A stretch of DNA of 12,724 nt from positions 1 to 12,724 of the forward strand of contig JAHFRS010000010.1 of the NCBI GenBank assembly GCA_023266155.1, written 5' to 3'. Of the stretch, positions 1 to 5,673 are shown piece after piece. This DNA comes from an archaeon (GTDB lineage: Archaea > Nanobdellota > Nanobdellia > Woesearchaeales > GW2011-AR9). The notes below the pieces were generated by a model. It was not told the origin of the DNA. It ran no database searches and saw only the letters and a list, made by a program, of their open reading frames with translations. Positions within the stretch are counted from its first letter, which is position 1, and every line of letters begins with the position of its first letter. Position numbers and translations under genes: made by a program.

Positions 1-2
1 AG

Positions 3-1217
3 AATCAGGTTGTCAATACCTTGTCAGAAGTCTTTGAACTCTACGGCTTTGCGCCGTTAGAAACCCCAATGCTTGAGCGTTATGAAACCTTAGCCGCAAA
101 ATTCGCCGCGGGAGAATCTTCTGATGCACTCAAAGAAACCTTCAAACTCAAAGATCAGGGAAATCGGGAGTTAGGGCTGCGTTTTGATTTAACTGTTCCC
201 TTAGCCAGATTTGTCGCGATGAATCCAGTGTTAAAAATGCCATTTAAGCGGTATGAAATCGGTCGTGTCTTTCGCGATGGCCCCATTAAGCTTGGCCGTT
301 ACCGTGAATTCTGGCAATGTGATATTGATACGATCGGCAGTTCTTCGATGCTGGCTGATGCAGAAATCATTGGTGTGATGAACACTGTTTTCCAAAAGCT
401 GAATTTGAAGGTCATGATCAAAGTTAATAATCGCAAATTACTCAACGGCATTTTGGAGCAGGTTAAAATTACCAATACCGAGGATGCCATTATTTCCATT
501 GATAAACTTGACAAGATCGGTCCGGCTGGCGTTGCCAAAGAATTGCAGGACAAAGCTGTCACCAAAAAACAGATTGATGTTCTGTTCACGTTTATCAAAG
601 AAGACATCACCTTGCCAGAGTTGAAAAATATGATCAGCAATGAGGAAGGTAAAGCGGGGCTGCAAGAATTGGAAGAATTATTTGGGTATCTGCAAGCCAT
701 GGGCACCACTGCAATCTTTGATGTTTCCCTTGCTCGCGGCTTAGCATATTATACTGGAACTGTCTATGAAGCACGCCTGCAAAATGGCCCGATTTCCTCG
801 TCTGTGGCAGGAGGAGGGCGATGGGATAAGATGATTGGTAATTTTATGGGTGGTAATCGTCTTGTTCCTGCAGTGGGGGTTGCTTTTGGCTTAGAACCAA
901 TCATGGACACGTTACGTTTAGAAAAGAAAGCGCAGAGTAAACCGAGTGCCCAAGTCTATGTCATTCCTATCAATACCATCAAAGAATCATTGCAGCTTGT
1001 TCAGCAGTTGCGTGATGTCAGCATTAACACCAGTTTTTCTCTTGGCAAAAAAGGGGTGAGCAAGAATCTGGAATACGCTAGTGCATTAGGTATTCCTTTT
1101 GTGATTATCTTTGGCGAAGATGAATTGAAGAAGAAGAAAGTCTTGCTGCGGGATATGGTGCTAGGAACGGAACAGTTGCTGACGGTGAAAAAGGTGGTGA
1201 AGAAACTGCAACGATGA
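3..1217 (+). CDS. hisS: Histidyl-tRNA synthetase (5' end cut by window edge)
   Basis: Class II aminoacyl-tRNA synthetase that charges tRNA-His with histidine in the cytoplasm. The frame is open from base 3, so the true start lies before the window; the first in-window start-like codon, TTG at 21, falls inside the conserved N-terminal region. Visible landmarks are motif 2 (RYEIGRVFRDGP followed by GRYREFWQCD), the histidine-specific motif RGLAYYTGTVYEA, and motif 3 (GGGRWDKM followed by AVGVAFGLEP). Between motif 2 and the histidine motif lies a variable insertion domain. The C-terminal part (QVYVIPI to the end) is the anticodon-binding alpha/beta domain. About 404 codons are present, nearly full length for the family. 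It ends in TGA and is convergent with the HEPN gene. Family identification is certain; only the 5' end is missing. Confidence 0.96.
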   Translation, partial: NQVVNTLSEVFELYGFAPLETPMLERYETLAAKFAAGESSDALKETFKLKDQGNRELGLRFDLTVPLARFVAMNPVLKMPFKRYEIGRVFRDGPIKLGRYREFWQCDIDTIGSSSMLADAEIIGVMNTVFQKLNLKVMIKVNNRKLLNGILEQVKITNTEDAIISIDKLDKIGPAGVAKELQDKAVTKKQIDVLFTFIKEDITLPELKNMISNEEGKAGLQELEELFGYLQAMGTTAIFDVSLARGLAYYTGTVYEARLQNGPISSSVAGGGRWDKMIGNFMGGNRLVPAVGVAFGLEPIMDTLRLEKKAQSKPSAQVYVIPINTIKESLQLVQQLRDVSINTSFSLGKKGVSKNLEYASALGIPFVIIFGEDELKKKKVLLRDMVLGTEQLLTVKKVVKKLQR

Positions 1218-1243
1218 ACGAGCAAAATTTGAAAATTGTGGGG

Positions 1244-1253
1244 TCTTTTTTTC
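1244..1253 (+). terminator. Oligo-T terminator after hisS
   Basis: A run of seven T residues (1246-1252) lies 28 bases after the hisS stop, in the short convergent gap before the HEPN gene. Archaeal RNA polymerase commonly terminates at oligo-T tracts without a hairpin. No strong stem precedes it, so this rests on position and composition only. Confidence 0.4.
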
Positions 1254-1270
1254 TCTTTACTTCCGTCGTT

Positions 1271-1807
1271 TTACAACAATTTCTTCATCTCAAATACAAA
1301 TTCTTTTGCTCGTTCCAGAGAAGTGATTGCTTTCCCCCGTTTGGCCTGTTCATCCATTTGATATTGAAATTTTGACCTCTTCTCTCGCTCATAATCCAGA
1401 GATTTTAATAGAGTATCTGCTTTCTGGGACATTAACTCGAGAGCGTCCTCCTGGGCATTTTCATAGTCTTCCAGAAGCTTTTTCTTAAGCTTGTTTCTGA
1501 CAAAAACGATCAAAGCATCAGCAGTTACTTTGTGACTTATTTTATCACCAATTTTATAGCCCAGCTTCAATAAGACGGCATTAGCAATGTAATACATTGA
1601 ATAATACGCAATAACCATTACCCACAGATAAGGCTGATAGTCCTTACTTTCCAGGGCCAGAAGTTTTTGCGCTGTCTGCAAAGAGAGATCGGCGTTCTCG
1701 ATATACATGGCTCTGGCCGTTTCATTCGTTTGTTTCTTCAGCAGACCATCTTGTACATAGTGTCTTACATTCGATTCCGCTTCTTTAATCCGCTGGTCAT
1801 CAAGCAT
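1271..1807 (-). CDS. HEPN-domain protein, partner of an MNT nucleotidyltransferase
   Basis: A 178-residue all-helical protein of the HEPN superfamily. Many HEPN proteins are RNases or toxins paired with a minimal nucleotidyltransferase. Visible signs are the helix AYYSMYYIANAVLLKLGYK (residues 67-85), a conserved histidine at 92 (ISHKVT), and the C-terminal pattern REKRSKFQY followed by ITSLERAKEF, typical of archaeal HEPN proteins. A canonical R-x4-6-H RNase motif is not obvious, so RNase activity is uncertain. Its start overlaps the upstream MNT gene by 8 bases, indicating translational coupling and co-expression. By analogy with HEPN/MNT systems this would be the toxin-like partner, neutralised by the nucleotidyltransferase; that role is inferred from context. 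Confidence 0.85.
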   Translation of the reverse strand: MLDDQRIKEAESNVRHYVQDGLLKKQTNETARAMYIENADLSLQTAQKLLALESKDYQPYLWVMVIAYYSMYYIANAVLLKLGYKIGDKISHKVTADALIVFVRNKLKKKLLEDYENAQEDALELMSQKADTLLKSLDYEREKRSKFQYQMDEQAKRGKAITSLERAKEFVFEMKKLL

Positions 1808-2375
1808 TTTTTATCCGATAGTACGCCTCAATTCCATAGAGGATTATATTTCTTTCTAAAGCTTCCTGCACCACATTTGATTTTTTAGCATCTTTCATTC
1901 TGATAAATTCTTCCTCGGTAAAGGCCAGAACCTGGGTTTTAAGCGGAAGCAGAGCGAGGATCTCAGATATTTTATCTTCAAAGTTTTTTTCGTTGGATAT
2001 AAACAGGAGGTCAAGATCAGAAAATTTAGTCTGCTTGTTGTGGGCATAGGAGCCAAACAACAGCAGAATAAAAGAGCTGGTGCCTATTTTTGACATAATT
2101 TCCTTGCAGAGCAGGTTAATGTTGTTGTGATGGAGCATCCGCTCTTTTCGCTCGTATTCTGCCTCGTAAATCTCCTTTCCATAATAAGAAGGATTAAGCT
2201 GACATACAGTGCTTTTACCAACGGTTTCGGCCTTGAGGATGTTTTGAGCGATCAATCGTTGAGTTGCCGTGTGGGTAATTCGATAATCTGCCCGTATCCG
2301 TTTCGCCATTTCCCTAATGGTCTTTGGTTTTTTATCCTCGATGAATAATTTAATTATTTTAAGCCCGGTTTTCAT
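1800..2375 (-). CDS. MNT-type nucleotidyltransferase with N-terminal winged-helix domain
   Basis: A 191-residue two-domain protein. Residues 1-60 look like a winged helix-turn-helix (TIREMAKRIRADYRITHTA, then a wing-like stretch). Residues about 100-191 are a minimal nucleotidyltransferase domain with the signature G108-S109 followed by SDLDLLF, where D120 and D122 are the expected metal-binding carboxylates. In known HEPN/MNT modules the MNT protein can inactivate its HEPN partner, for example by AMPylation. Here the HEPN gene overlaps directly downstream. The fused DNA-binding domain suggests the protein also autoregulates the operon, and a palindrome sits at its promoter. The ATG is almost at the predicted transcription start, so the mRNA is probably leaderless. 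The domain call is strong; toxin-antitoxin function is inferred. Confidence 0.87.
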   Translation of the reverse strand: MKTGLKIIKLFIEDKKPKTIREMAKRIRADYRITHTATQRLIAQNILKAETVGKSTVCQLNPSYYGKEIYEAEYERKERMLHHNNINLLCKEIMSKIGTSSFILLLFGSYAHNKQTKFSDLDLLFISNEKNFEDKISEILALLPLKTQVLAFTEEEFIRMKDAKKSNVVQEALERNIILYGIEAYYRIKNA

Positions 2376-2376
2376 T

Positions 2377-2410
2377 ATGTACTTAAATACATCATATTAT
2401 GTATATAAAT
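2377..2410 (-). promoter_or_regulatory. TATA box and palindromic operator of the MNT/HEPN operon
   Basis: Read on the minus strand, an A/T-rich TATA element (TTTATATAC, 2401-2409) lies about 27-35 bases upstream of the MNT ATG. Between it and the start is an inverted repeat, ATGTA-cttaaa-TACAT (2377-2392), and a further ATGTA copy occurs at 2399-2403. A palindrome over the transcription start is a likely operator for the winged-helix domain of the MNT protein. This is inferred from position and symmetry. Confidence 0.55.
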
Positions 2411-2463
2411 CTTTCGAGGAAACCTGAGAACACGTTGCGTTTTATGAGCATGGTTTTGCCCCT

Positions 2464-2655
2464 TTACTTATTTTCTTCTTTCGGTATCACTCTCAGATCT
2501 TCCTTGATGCACAGAGGGCAGTAGCAATACCCTCTCTCGATGCGGTGAAGATAAATACGCAACCCGCTGAGAGTTTGTTGTCCGGTGAGGGCTTCCTCAT
2601 CGTCGGTACCACGGCCAGCAAACTCCCTGTGAATCTCGAAGTCGGAGAGGGTAAT
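2464..2655 (-). pseudogene. Out-of-frame 3' part of the putative lipoprotein gene
   Basis: A 63-codon open stretch on the minus strand, in the +1 frame relative to the lipoprotein ORF, ending in TAA. It has no start codon of its own and begins just where the upstream frame stops looking protein-like. It reads as ordinary soluble sequence (ITLSDFEIHREFAGRGTDDE) and ends with a cysteine cluster (CYCPLC) and a charged tail. Joining it to codon 107 of the upstream ORF gives a coherent protein of about 170 residues. It therefore looks like the original C-terminus, cut off by a one-base insertion (or two-base deletion) near 2656. A sequencing or assembly error is the main alternative. Confidence 0.6.
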
Positions 2656-2977
2656 CTTTCAACAATCGTTGCGCTTCTGGTGTTCCAGTGTCGATGCGCC
2701 GGTAGAGAGTATCACAGCCGGGAAAACCTTTTGTTCGTCCATCCCCGTAAAAGACGTAACCTGCACCGTATATATAGACCATATCTTTAGTTCCATCTCC
2801 CGTAACATCTACTTCAACAACACTTTGTTGCTTGCCAAAGTACTGCTCAAAGGCTGCTGCCGGTGGTGGTTGACAACTGGCAAAACCACGAATCGTATCT
2901 GGATTTACCGGCTCCTGGCGGCAAGCCAGCGCCAAAGCGATTGTTCCAATTAATCCTAGTTTTTGTGTTCTGGTCAT
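2597..2977 (-). CDS. Putative lipoprotein with EF-hand-like motif (frameshifted)
   Basis: A 126-residue ORF starting with a short basic region and hydrophobic stretch that ends in LALAC, a good lipobox with Cys19 as the lipidation site. The mature part holds a calcium-loop-like motif, DVTGDGTKD (D57, D61, D65), as found in FG-GAP/EF-hand-like extracellular proteins, followed by MVYIYGAGY. It is therefore probably exported and membrane-anchored. A Shine-Dalgarno-like GAGGT lies 7 bases before the ATG. The last 19 residues of this frame look unnatural, while the +1 frame continues a plausible protein to 2464, so the gene appears frameshifted near 2656. No specific function is recognised. Confidence 0.6.
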   Translation of the reverse strand: MTRTQKLGLIGTIALALACRQEPVNPDTIRGFASCQPPPAAAFEQYFGKQQSVVEVDVTGDGTKDMVYIYGAGYVFYGDGRTKGFPGCDTLYRRIDTGTPEAQRLLKDYPLRLRDSQGVCWPWYRR

Positions 2978-3069
2978 GTTAGTACCTCTATTTATTTAAT
3001 TTAATAACTAATAAGTAGCACTATTATATATCTCTTTGCCGTCGCTTTTCGGCGGCTTAATAGTAAGAT

Positions 3070-3078
3070 TAATATAAA
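3070..3078 (+). promoter_or_regulatory. TATA box of the TrmB-family gene (leaderless start)
   Basis: AATATAAAG is centred about 25 bases before the ATG at 3099, which would place transcription initiation at or next to the start codon. There is no Shine-Dalgarno sequence upstream. A second A/T-rich element at 3023-3031 and a short stem (GCCGTC/GGCGGC, 3039-3057) lie further upstream and could belong to an alternative promoter. Confidence 0.55.
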
Positions 3079-3098
3079 GCTGTTCTTTTCTCCCGCTC

Positions 3099-3821
3099 AT
3101 GGAACAGGAACTGCGTGAATACGGCTTGTCGGAAAAGGAGATAAAAGTCTATCTGACCTGCCTGAAATTGGGCCCCAGTACTGCCAACCGTATCAGTACA
3201 TCGGGCGAATTGCGGCGCAGTACAACCTATGACCTCCTCGAAGCTCTCAAAGTGAAAGGCTTGCTCAGTACGTTTATACGGGAGAAAAAGCAATATTTTC
3301 AGGCTGCTGAGCCGGCAGAATTAGTATCACTGCTGCAAAATAAAGAAGAGATCATCAAGCGCATTTTACCTCAGTTGGAAGCACTGAAAATGTCAGCAGG
3401 TGAGAAACCAAAAGTACGGGTGTTTGAAAGTGTTAGAGGCGTAGCAGCCATGTTGGAACGAATCTATCAGGAAAAAGAGCTACTGGTTTATGGCTCCGCA
3501 CGAAAGGCAGCTGAGGCGTTAAAGCACATTCCTCCGGCTTTGGCGCATCGCCGGGCAGAACACGGTATCAAAGCACGAATGGTATTCGAACGCTCTCCGG
3601 AAGCGTGGTACAGGTTAAAAGAACCCAAAATTAAGAAGGTAACGAGTATGAAATTCTTAGAATCATTGCGAACCTGTCCTACCGTAACCTGGATTGCTGG
3701 GAATCAAGTGGGGATAGTAACACTGGAAAAAGAGATGATTGGCGTCCATATCATCAACCAGGAGATCAGTCAAACCCAACGACTTTTGTTTGAGGTGCTC
3801 TGGAAGCTGGCTCGAAAGTAA
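3099..3821 (+). CDS. TrmB-family transcriptional regulator
   Basis: A 240-residue DNA-binding protein. Residues about 5-60 form a TrmB-type winged helix-turn-helix: YGLSEKEIKVYLTCLKLG, then the recognition region RRSTTYDLLEALKVKGLLS. Then comes a short coiled linker (ELVSLLQNKEEIIKRILPQL) and a C-terminal domain from about residue 100 resembling the phospholipase-D-like effector domain of TrmB regulators. Characterised TrmB proteins sense sugars, but the ligand of this protein cannot be read from sequence. It is transcribed divergently from the lipoprotein gene, leaving a 121-base shared promoter region. Its TATA box suggests a leaderless mRNA. Family assignment is strong; target genes are unknown. 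Confidence 0.9.
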   Translation: MEQELREYGLSEKEIKVYLTCLKLGPSTANRISTSGELRRSTTYDLLEALKVKGLLSTFIREKKQYFQAAEPAELVSLLQNKEEIIKRILPQLEALKMSAGEKPKVRVFESVRGVAAMLERIYQEKELLVYGSARKAAEALKHIPPALAHRRAEHGIKARMVFERSPEAWYRLKEPKIKKVTSMKFLESLRTCPTVTWIAGNQVGIVTLEKEMIGVHIINQEISQTQRLLFEVLWKLARK

Positions 3822-3898
3822 AGAGTTCCCTAAAATCTATTTTTCCACCGTGTAACGAAGCAGGCACAGAAATCGGGGCATTTTCCACAATAACCCGT

Positions 3899-4627
3899 TT
3901 AAAATGAACACTGCTGCCCATTTTCATTCAGCCATTTTTTTCTTTCATCGTAATCAGGGCAGGCTTTTTCCACCAAAGCCCAGAAGCGGTCAGAGTGATT
4001 ATGTTCGATAAGATGCGCTAATTCATGGATGCAGACTGATTCCAACACCGCATCCGGGGCAAATAATAACTTTGTAGAAATGTTGATGTTACCTTGACCG
4101 GAGCAGCTACCCCAAAGGGAAGACGTATTCTTAAAGAAAATCTTGTTGAATGGTTGGTTGAAATGTAATTTATTGAGCTCTCGTATTTTTTCCTGAAGCA
4201 ACGGCAGCCTTTTTCTGCCGATGCATCTGCTCAATAGTGAGGAGATATGCTTCTGCTGCTTCTCCGGAGACAAGGCGGAAGAGACCGCCAAATAAATAGT
4301 ATTCCCGATCAGGCGTGCCGAACTGCTTTGTTTCTCCTTAAATTCAATCTTTAAGGCATATTCCTCTGCCCCGATCTTGAGCACGTCGCCGTCGTGATAC
4401 TCTTTGGGCACTTCGATCTTGAACTTATCAGGATTTTTCTCGATCTTGCTTCTGGCCCAGTTTTTCATCTTCATTATCTGCTTAAACCTTTCTTCCCGGT
4501 TTAAGGCTAAAGGAATTTTAATGGCAATAATATTGTTGGCGATGGAGATGGTTGAATCTGGCCGTGGCTGGTCTATGATTTTCACCAGATACTTTCTTCC
4601 CACTATTTCTAGTGTTTCTATTTTCAT
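3899..4627 (-). CDS. YgjP-like zinc metallopeptidase (DUF45)
   Basis: A 242-residue protein of the YgjP/DUF45 metal-dependent hydrolase family, related to the WSS1/SprT-like group. The zinc site is HELAHLIEHNHSDRFW near residues 201-216: H201 and H205 of HExxH, glutamate 202 as catalytic base and H211 as probable third ligand. Upstream is the family-typical stretch LWGSCSGQGNINIS, and the N-terminal half contains an IxIANNIIAIKIP beta-rich region. I chose the ATG at 4627; an in-frame GTG at 4642 is possible but overlaps the GAGGTGA that would serve as ribosome binding site. It is a single gene, convergent with the TrmB regulator. Substrate is unknown; proteolysis of damaged or crosslinked proteins is only a family-level guess. 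Confidence 0.88.
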   Translation of the reverse strand: MKIETLEIVGRKYLVKIIDQPRPDSTISIANNIIAIKIPLALNREERFKQIMKMKNWARSKIEKNPDKFKIEVPKEYHDGDVLKIGAEEYALKIEFKEKQSSSARLIGNTIYLAVSSALSPEKQQKHISSLLSRCIGRKRLPLLQEKIRELNKLHFNQPFNKIFFKNTSSLWGSCSGQGNINISTKLLFAPDAVLESVCIHELAHLIEHNHSDRFWALVEKACPDYDERKKWLNENGQQCSF

Positions 4628-4773
4628 CGTATTTGTCTTCACCTCTTGCTATTAACGGCATGATCTGCGCTTTGTTGATAACCGTGTCACAGTTTTCCGG
4701 TCATCTCTAGCGGCATCAGCACAGGCAGATTAATCCAAACTCGTCCTCTCATCTCTACTAGAGAATCTCAATC

Positions 4774-4784
4774 TTTATAAATAA
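4774..4784 (+). promoter_or_regulatory. TATA box upstream of the small membrane protein
   Basis: TTTATAAATAA is a strong archaeal TATA-like element. It lies about 130 bases before the small ORF at 4906, implying a leader of about 100 bases if it drives that gene. Apart from this element I see nothing supported in 4643-4905. Confidence 0.5.
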
Positions 4785-4905
4785 TTTTCTATTTTGAAGG
4801 GATGTGGTTACCTTTGATAGTGCTGACAATGCCAAGACAAGTACGTTAGCCACAATTTAAAAATAAAGAAGAAATACTGGAGAAGATCATCGGCCGGAGA
4901 TAAGC

Positions 4906-5076
4906 ATGGATAAAGAAACCATCCTGAAAGTAATCGGATACATTTTCCTGATTATCTTACTGGCAAATATCATCTTATTTTCCTTCCGTATCATTTCTTG
5001 GCAGATATTCTGGCTAGTGCTTGGGATGAGTGCGCTGGTAGTGTATGGTATTCTGCCGAGGATAAAGAAGAAATAA
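4906..5076 (+). CDS. Small two-helix membrane protein
   Basis: A 56-residue ORF opening with ATG and ending in TAA. It has a short charged N-terminus (MDKETILK), a hydrophobic segment at about residues 9-28 (VIGYIFLIILLANIILF), a short polar link, a second hydrophobic segment at about 32-50 (WQIFWLVLGMSALVVYGIL) and a basic tail (PRIKKK). The basic tail suggests both ends face the cytoplasm. A GGAG lies 6-7 bases before the ATG, a TATA box is upstream and a hairpin plus T-run follows immediately, so it looks like an independent unit. I do not recognise the family. Confidence 0.6.
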   Translation: MDKETILKVIGYIFLIILLANIILFSFRIISWQIFWLVLGMSALVVYGILPRIKKK

Positions 5077-5083
5077 AAAACCC

Positions 5084-5109
5084 AACCGCAGCCAGCTGCT
5101 GGTTTTTTT
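5084..5109 (+). terminator. Hairpin plus T-tract terminator
   Basis: The stem AACC-GCAG pairs with CTGC-(T)-GGTT around the loop CCAG, with one bulged T. It is followed directly by a run of seven T residues and sits 8 bases after the stop of the small membrane protein. It looks like an intrinsic terminator. Confidence 0.65.
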
Positions 5110-5289
5110 AGTGTTTGTTGGGAGATTTATCATTTTTACTCACCTCACTCGCTGCTACGTTCACAATCATTGATGGACAGCAGAGAGCCGCAATCCAGGA
5201 ATTTATTAAAAAGCGCCGAGCTTCTAACGTTATATCACAAAGAATCATCAATTAGGGTTCTCGCAAAATCACGGGAAAGTCCCGCAACC

Positions 5290-5299
5290 TTTATAAATA
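5290..5299 (+). promoter_or_regulatory. TATA box upstream of the structured noncoding stretch
   Basis: TTTATAAATA is a clear archaeal TATA motif with no start codon at the expected distance. Transcription would begin near 5318-5322, just before a run of hairpins, so it may drive a noncoding RNA or a long leader reaching the tRNA and rps2. Confidence 0.5.
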
Positions 5300-5319
5300 A
5301 TCTGGGGATTTAACAGAAC

Positions 5320-5405
5320 ATCGCCAACACCTTTCCGTTGTCGGAGAGTGTAGAGCTGCGTGAGGCAAAAGAAAACGCAGACAGGAAGTATTAATTCTTC
5401 TTGTG
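5320..5405 (+). ncRNA. Candidate structured RNA with three consecutive hairpins
   Basis: Three stems follow one another with almost no spacing. The first is 5327-5351: ten pairs with one bulged C (ACAC(C)TTTCCG with CGGAGAGTGT, loop TTGT). The second is 5356-5380: CTGCGT with ACGCAG. The third is 5381-5404: ACAGGAAG with CTTCTTGT. A TATA box lies about 25 bases before the start. I do not recognise a known family; SRP RNA, RNase P RNA and 5S rRNA signatures are absent. It could be an independent small RNA or the 5' leader of the tRNA-rps2 transcript. The stems are seen in the sequence; function is unknown. Confidence 0.4.
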
Positions 5406-5431
5406 TGTTGAGAATAAAAAAGAAAAAAAAG

Positions 5432-5497
5432 CGGGTTCACATCATCAAACATCACAAACCCGAAAGCGATTGACCATCCAAGTCTGAAAGCTTTAAT
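5432..5497 (+). repeat. Probable decayed partial copy of the downstream tRNA gene
   Basis: This stretch aligns with tRNA bases about 5540-5606. In the D-arm region, 5440-5452 matches 5546-5558 at 10 of 13 positions. From anticodon loop to variable arm, CCCGAAAGCG and TGACCATCCA correspond to CCTGAAAAGCG and TGACCATCCA with few changes or one-base gaps. The acceptor stem and T arm are not preserved, so it is not a working tRNA. It also forms a CGGGTT/AACCCG stem (5432-5437 with 5457-5462). Chance similarity is possible. Confidence 0.4.
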
Positions 5498-5507
5498 GGC
5501 TCTAAAC

Positions 5508-5515
5508 TTTATAAA
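5508..5515 (+). promoter_or_regulatory. TATA box of the tRNA gene
   Basis: TTTATAAA is centred about 25 bases before the first base of the tRNA at 5536, the spacing expected for an archaeal promoter. Confidence 0.7.
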
Positions 5516-5535
5516 GCTTTTGGTGATAGTGTAAA

Positions 5536-5645
5536 GCCGAGGTCGCATAATCAGGCATTGCGCTCGCCTGAAAAGCGGGTGACCATCCAGTCCTGCGGGT
5601 TCAAATTTTCCTTCCATCTGGGAAGTGGAAATCCCGTCCTCGGCG
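5536..5645 (+). tRNA. Class II serine-type tRNA with T-loop intron and GAA anticodon
   Basis: The cloverleaf is clear. The acceptor stem is GCCGAGG (5536-5542) with CCTCGGC (5638-5644), and the discriminator is G (5645). The D arm is GCA/TGC with A14, G18-G19 and A21 in place. The anticodon stem is CTCGC/GCGGG around loop CTGAAAA (5568-5574), anticodon GAA at 5570-5572. A 15-base variable arm (5580-5594) carries a GAC/GTC stem. The T stem is GCGGG (5595-5599) with CCCGT (5633-5637). The T loop is interrupted by 26 bases (5606-5631 or shifted by one) that fold as a hairpin, fitting an archaeal intron near position 59/60. Long variable arm, G73 and acceptor sequence are serine-tRNA features, but GAA is a phenylalanine anticodon; a GGA serine tRNA would differ by one base. 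CCA is not encoded. Confidence 0.85.
5606..5631 (+). other. 26-base T-loop tRNA intron
   Basis: The insert separates T-loop bases TTCAAA from the closing T and the 3' T-stem strand. It folds on itself: TTTCC (5607-5611) with GGAAA (5627-5631), and an inner stem TTCC (5612-5615) with GGAA (5621-5624), loop ATCTG. Removing it leaves a canonical 7-base T loop, TTCAAAT. The exact cut sites are ambiguous by one base because both ends carry T. Confidence 0.75.
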
Positions 5646-5658
5646 CACTTACGATGAG

Positions 5659-5666
5659 AAGGAGGA
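5659..5666 (+). promoter_or_regulatory. Strong Shine-Dalgarno sequence of rps2
   Basis: AAGGAGGA ends 7 bases before the ATG at 5674, a near-ideal ribosome binding site. It fixes the start of rps2 and lies only 13 bases after the tRNA discriminator base. Confidence 0.85.
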
Positions 5667-5673
5667 ACTACCC

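Noticed and set aside
3830..3898. In-frame continuation after the metallopeptidase stop with a cysteine-rich stretch (CGKCPDFCACF).
   Set aside because: The 22 codons have no start, and readthrough of TAA would be needed. Composition alone does not support a gene.
5112..5255. Open plus-strand frame containing TIIDGQQRAAIQEF, reminiscent of the IDGQQR motif of DUF262/GmrSD proteins.
   Set aside because: It has no ATG or GTG start, is under 50 codons and follows a terminator directly. One short motif match is not enough, though it could be a gene scrap.
5327..5351. Strong hairpin considered as a terminator.
   Set aside because: No T-run follows it, and it begins where transcription from the TATA box at 5290 should start.
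5462..5495. Possible C/D box small RNA (terminal stem AAAGC/GCTTT with GATTGA and CTGA boxes).
   Set aside because: Only one box of each kind is seen, the C box is poor, and the region is better explained as a partial tRNA copy.
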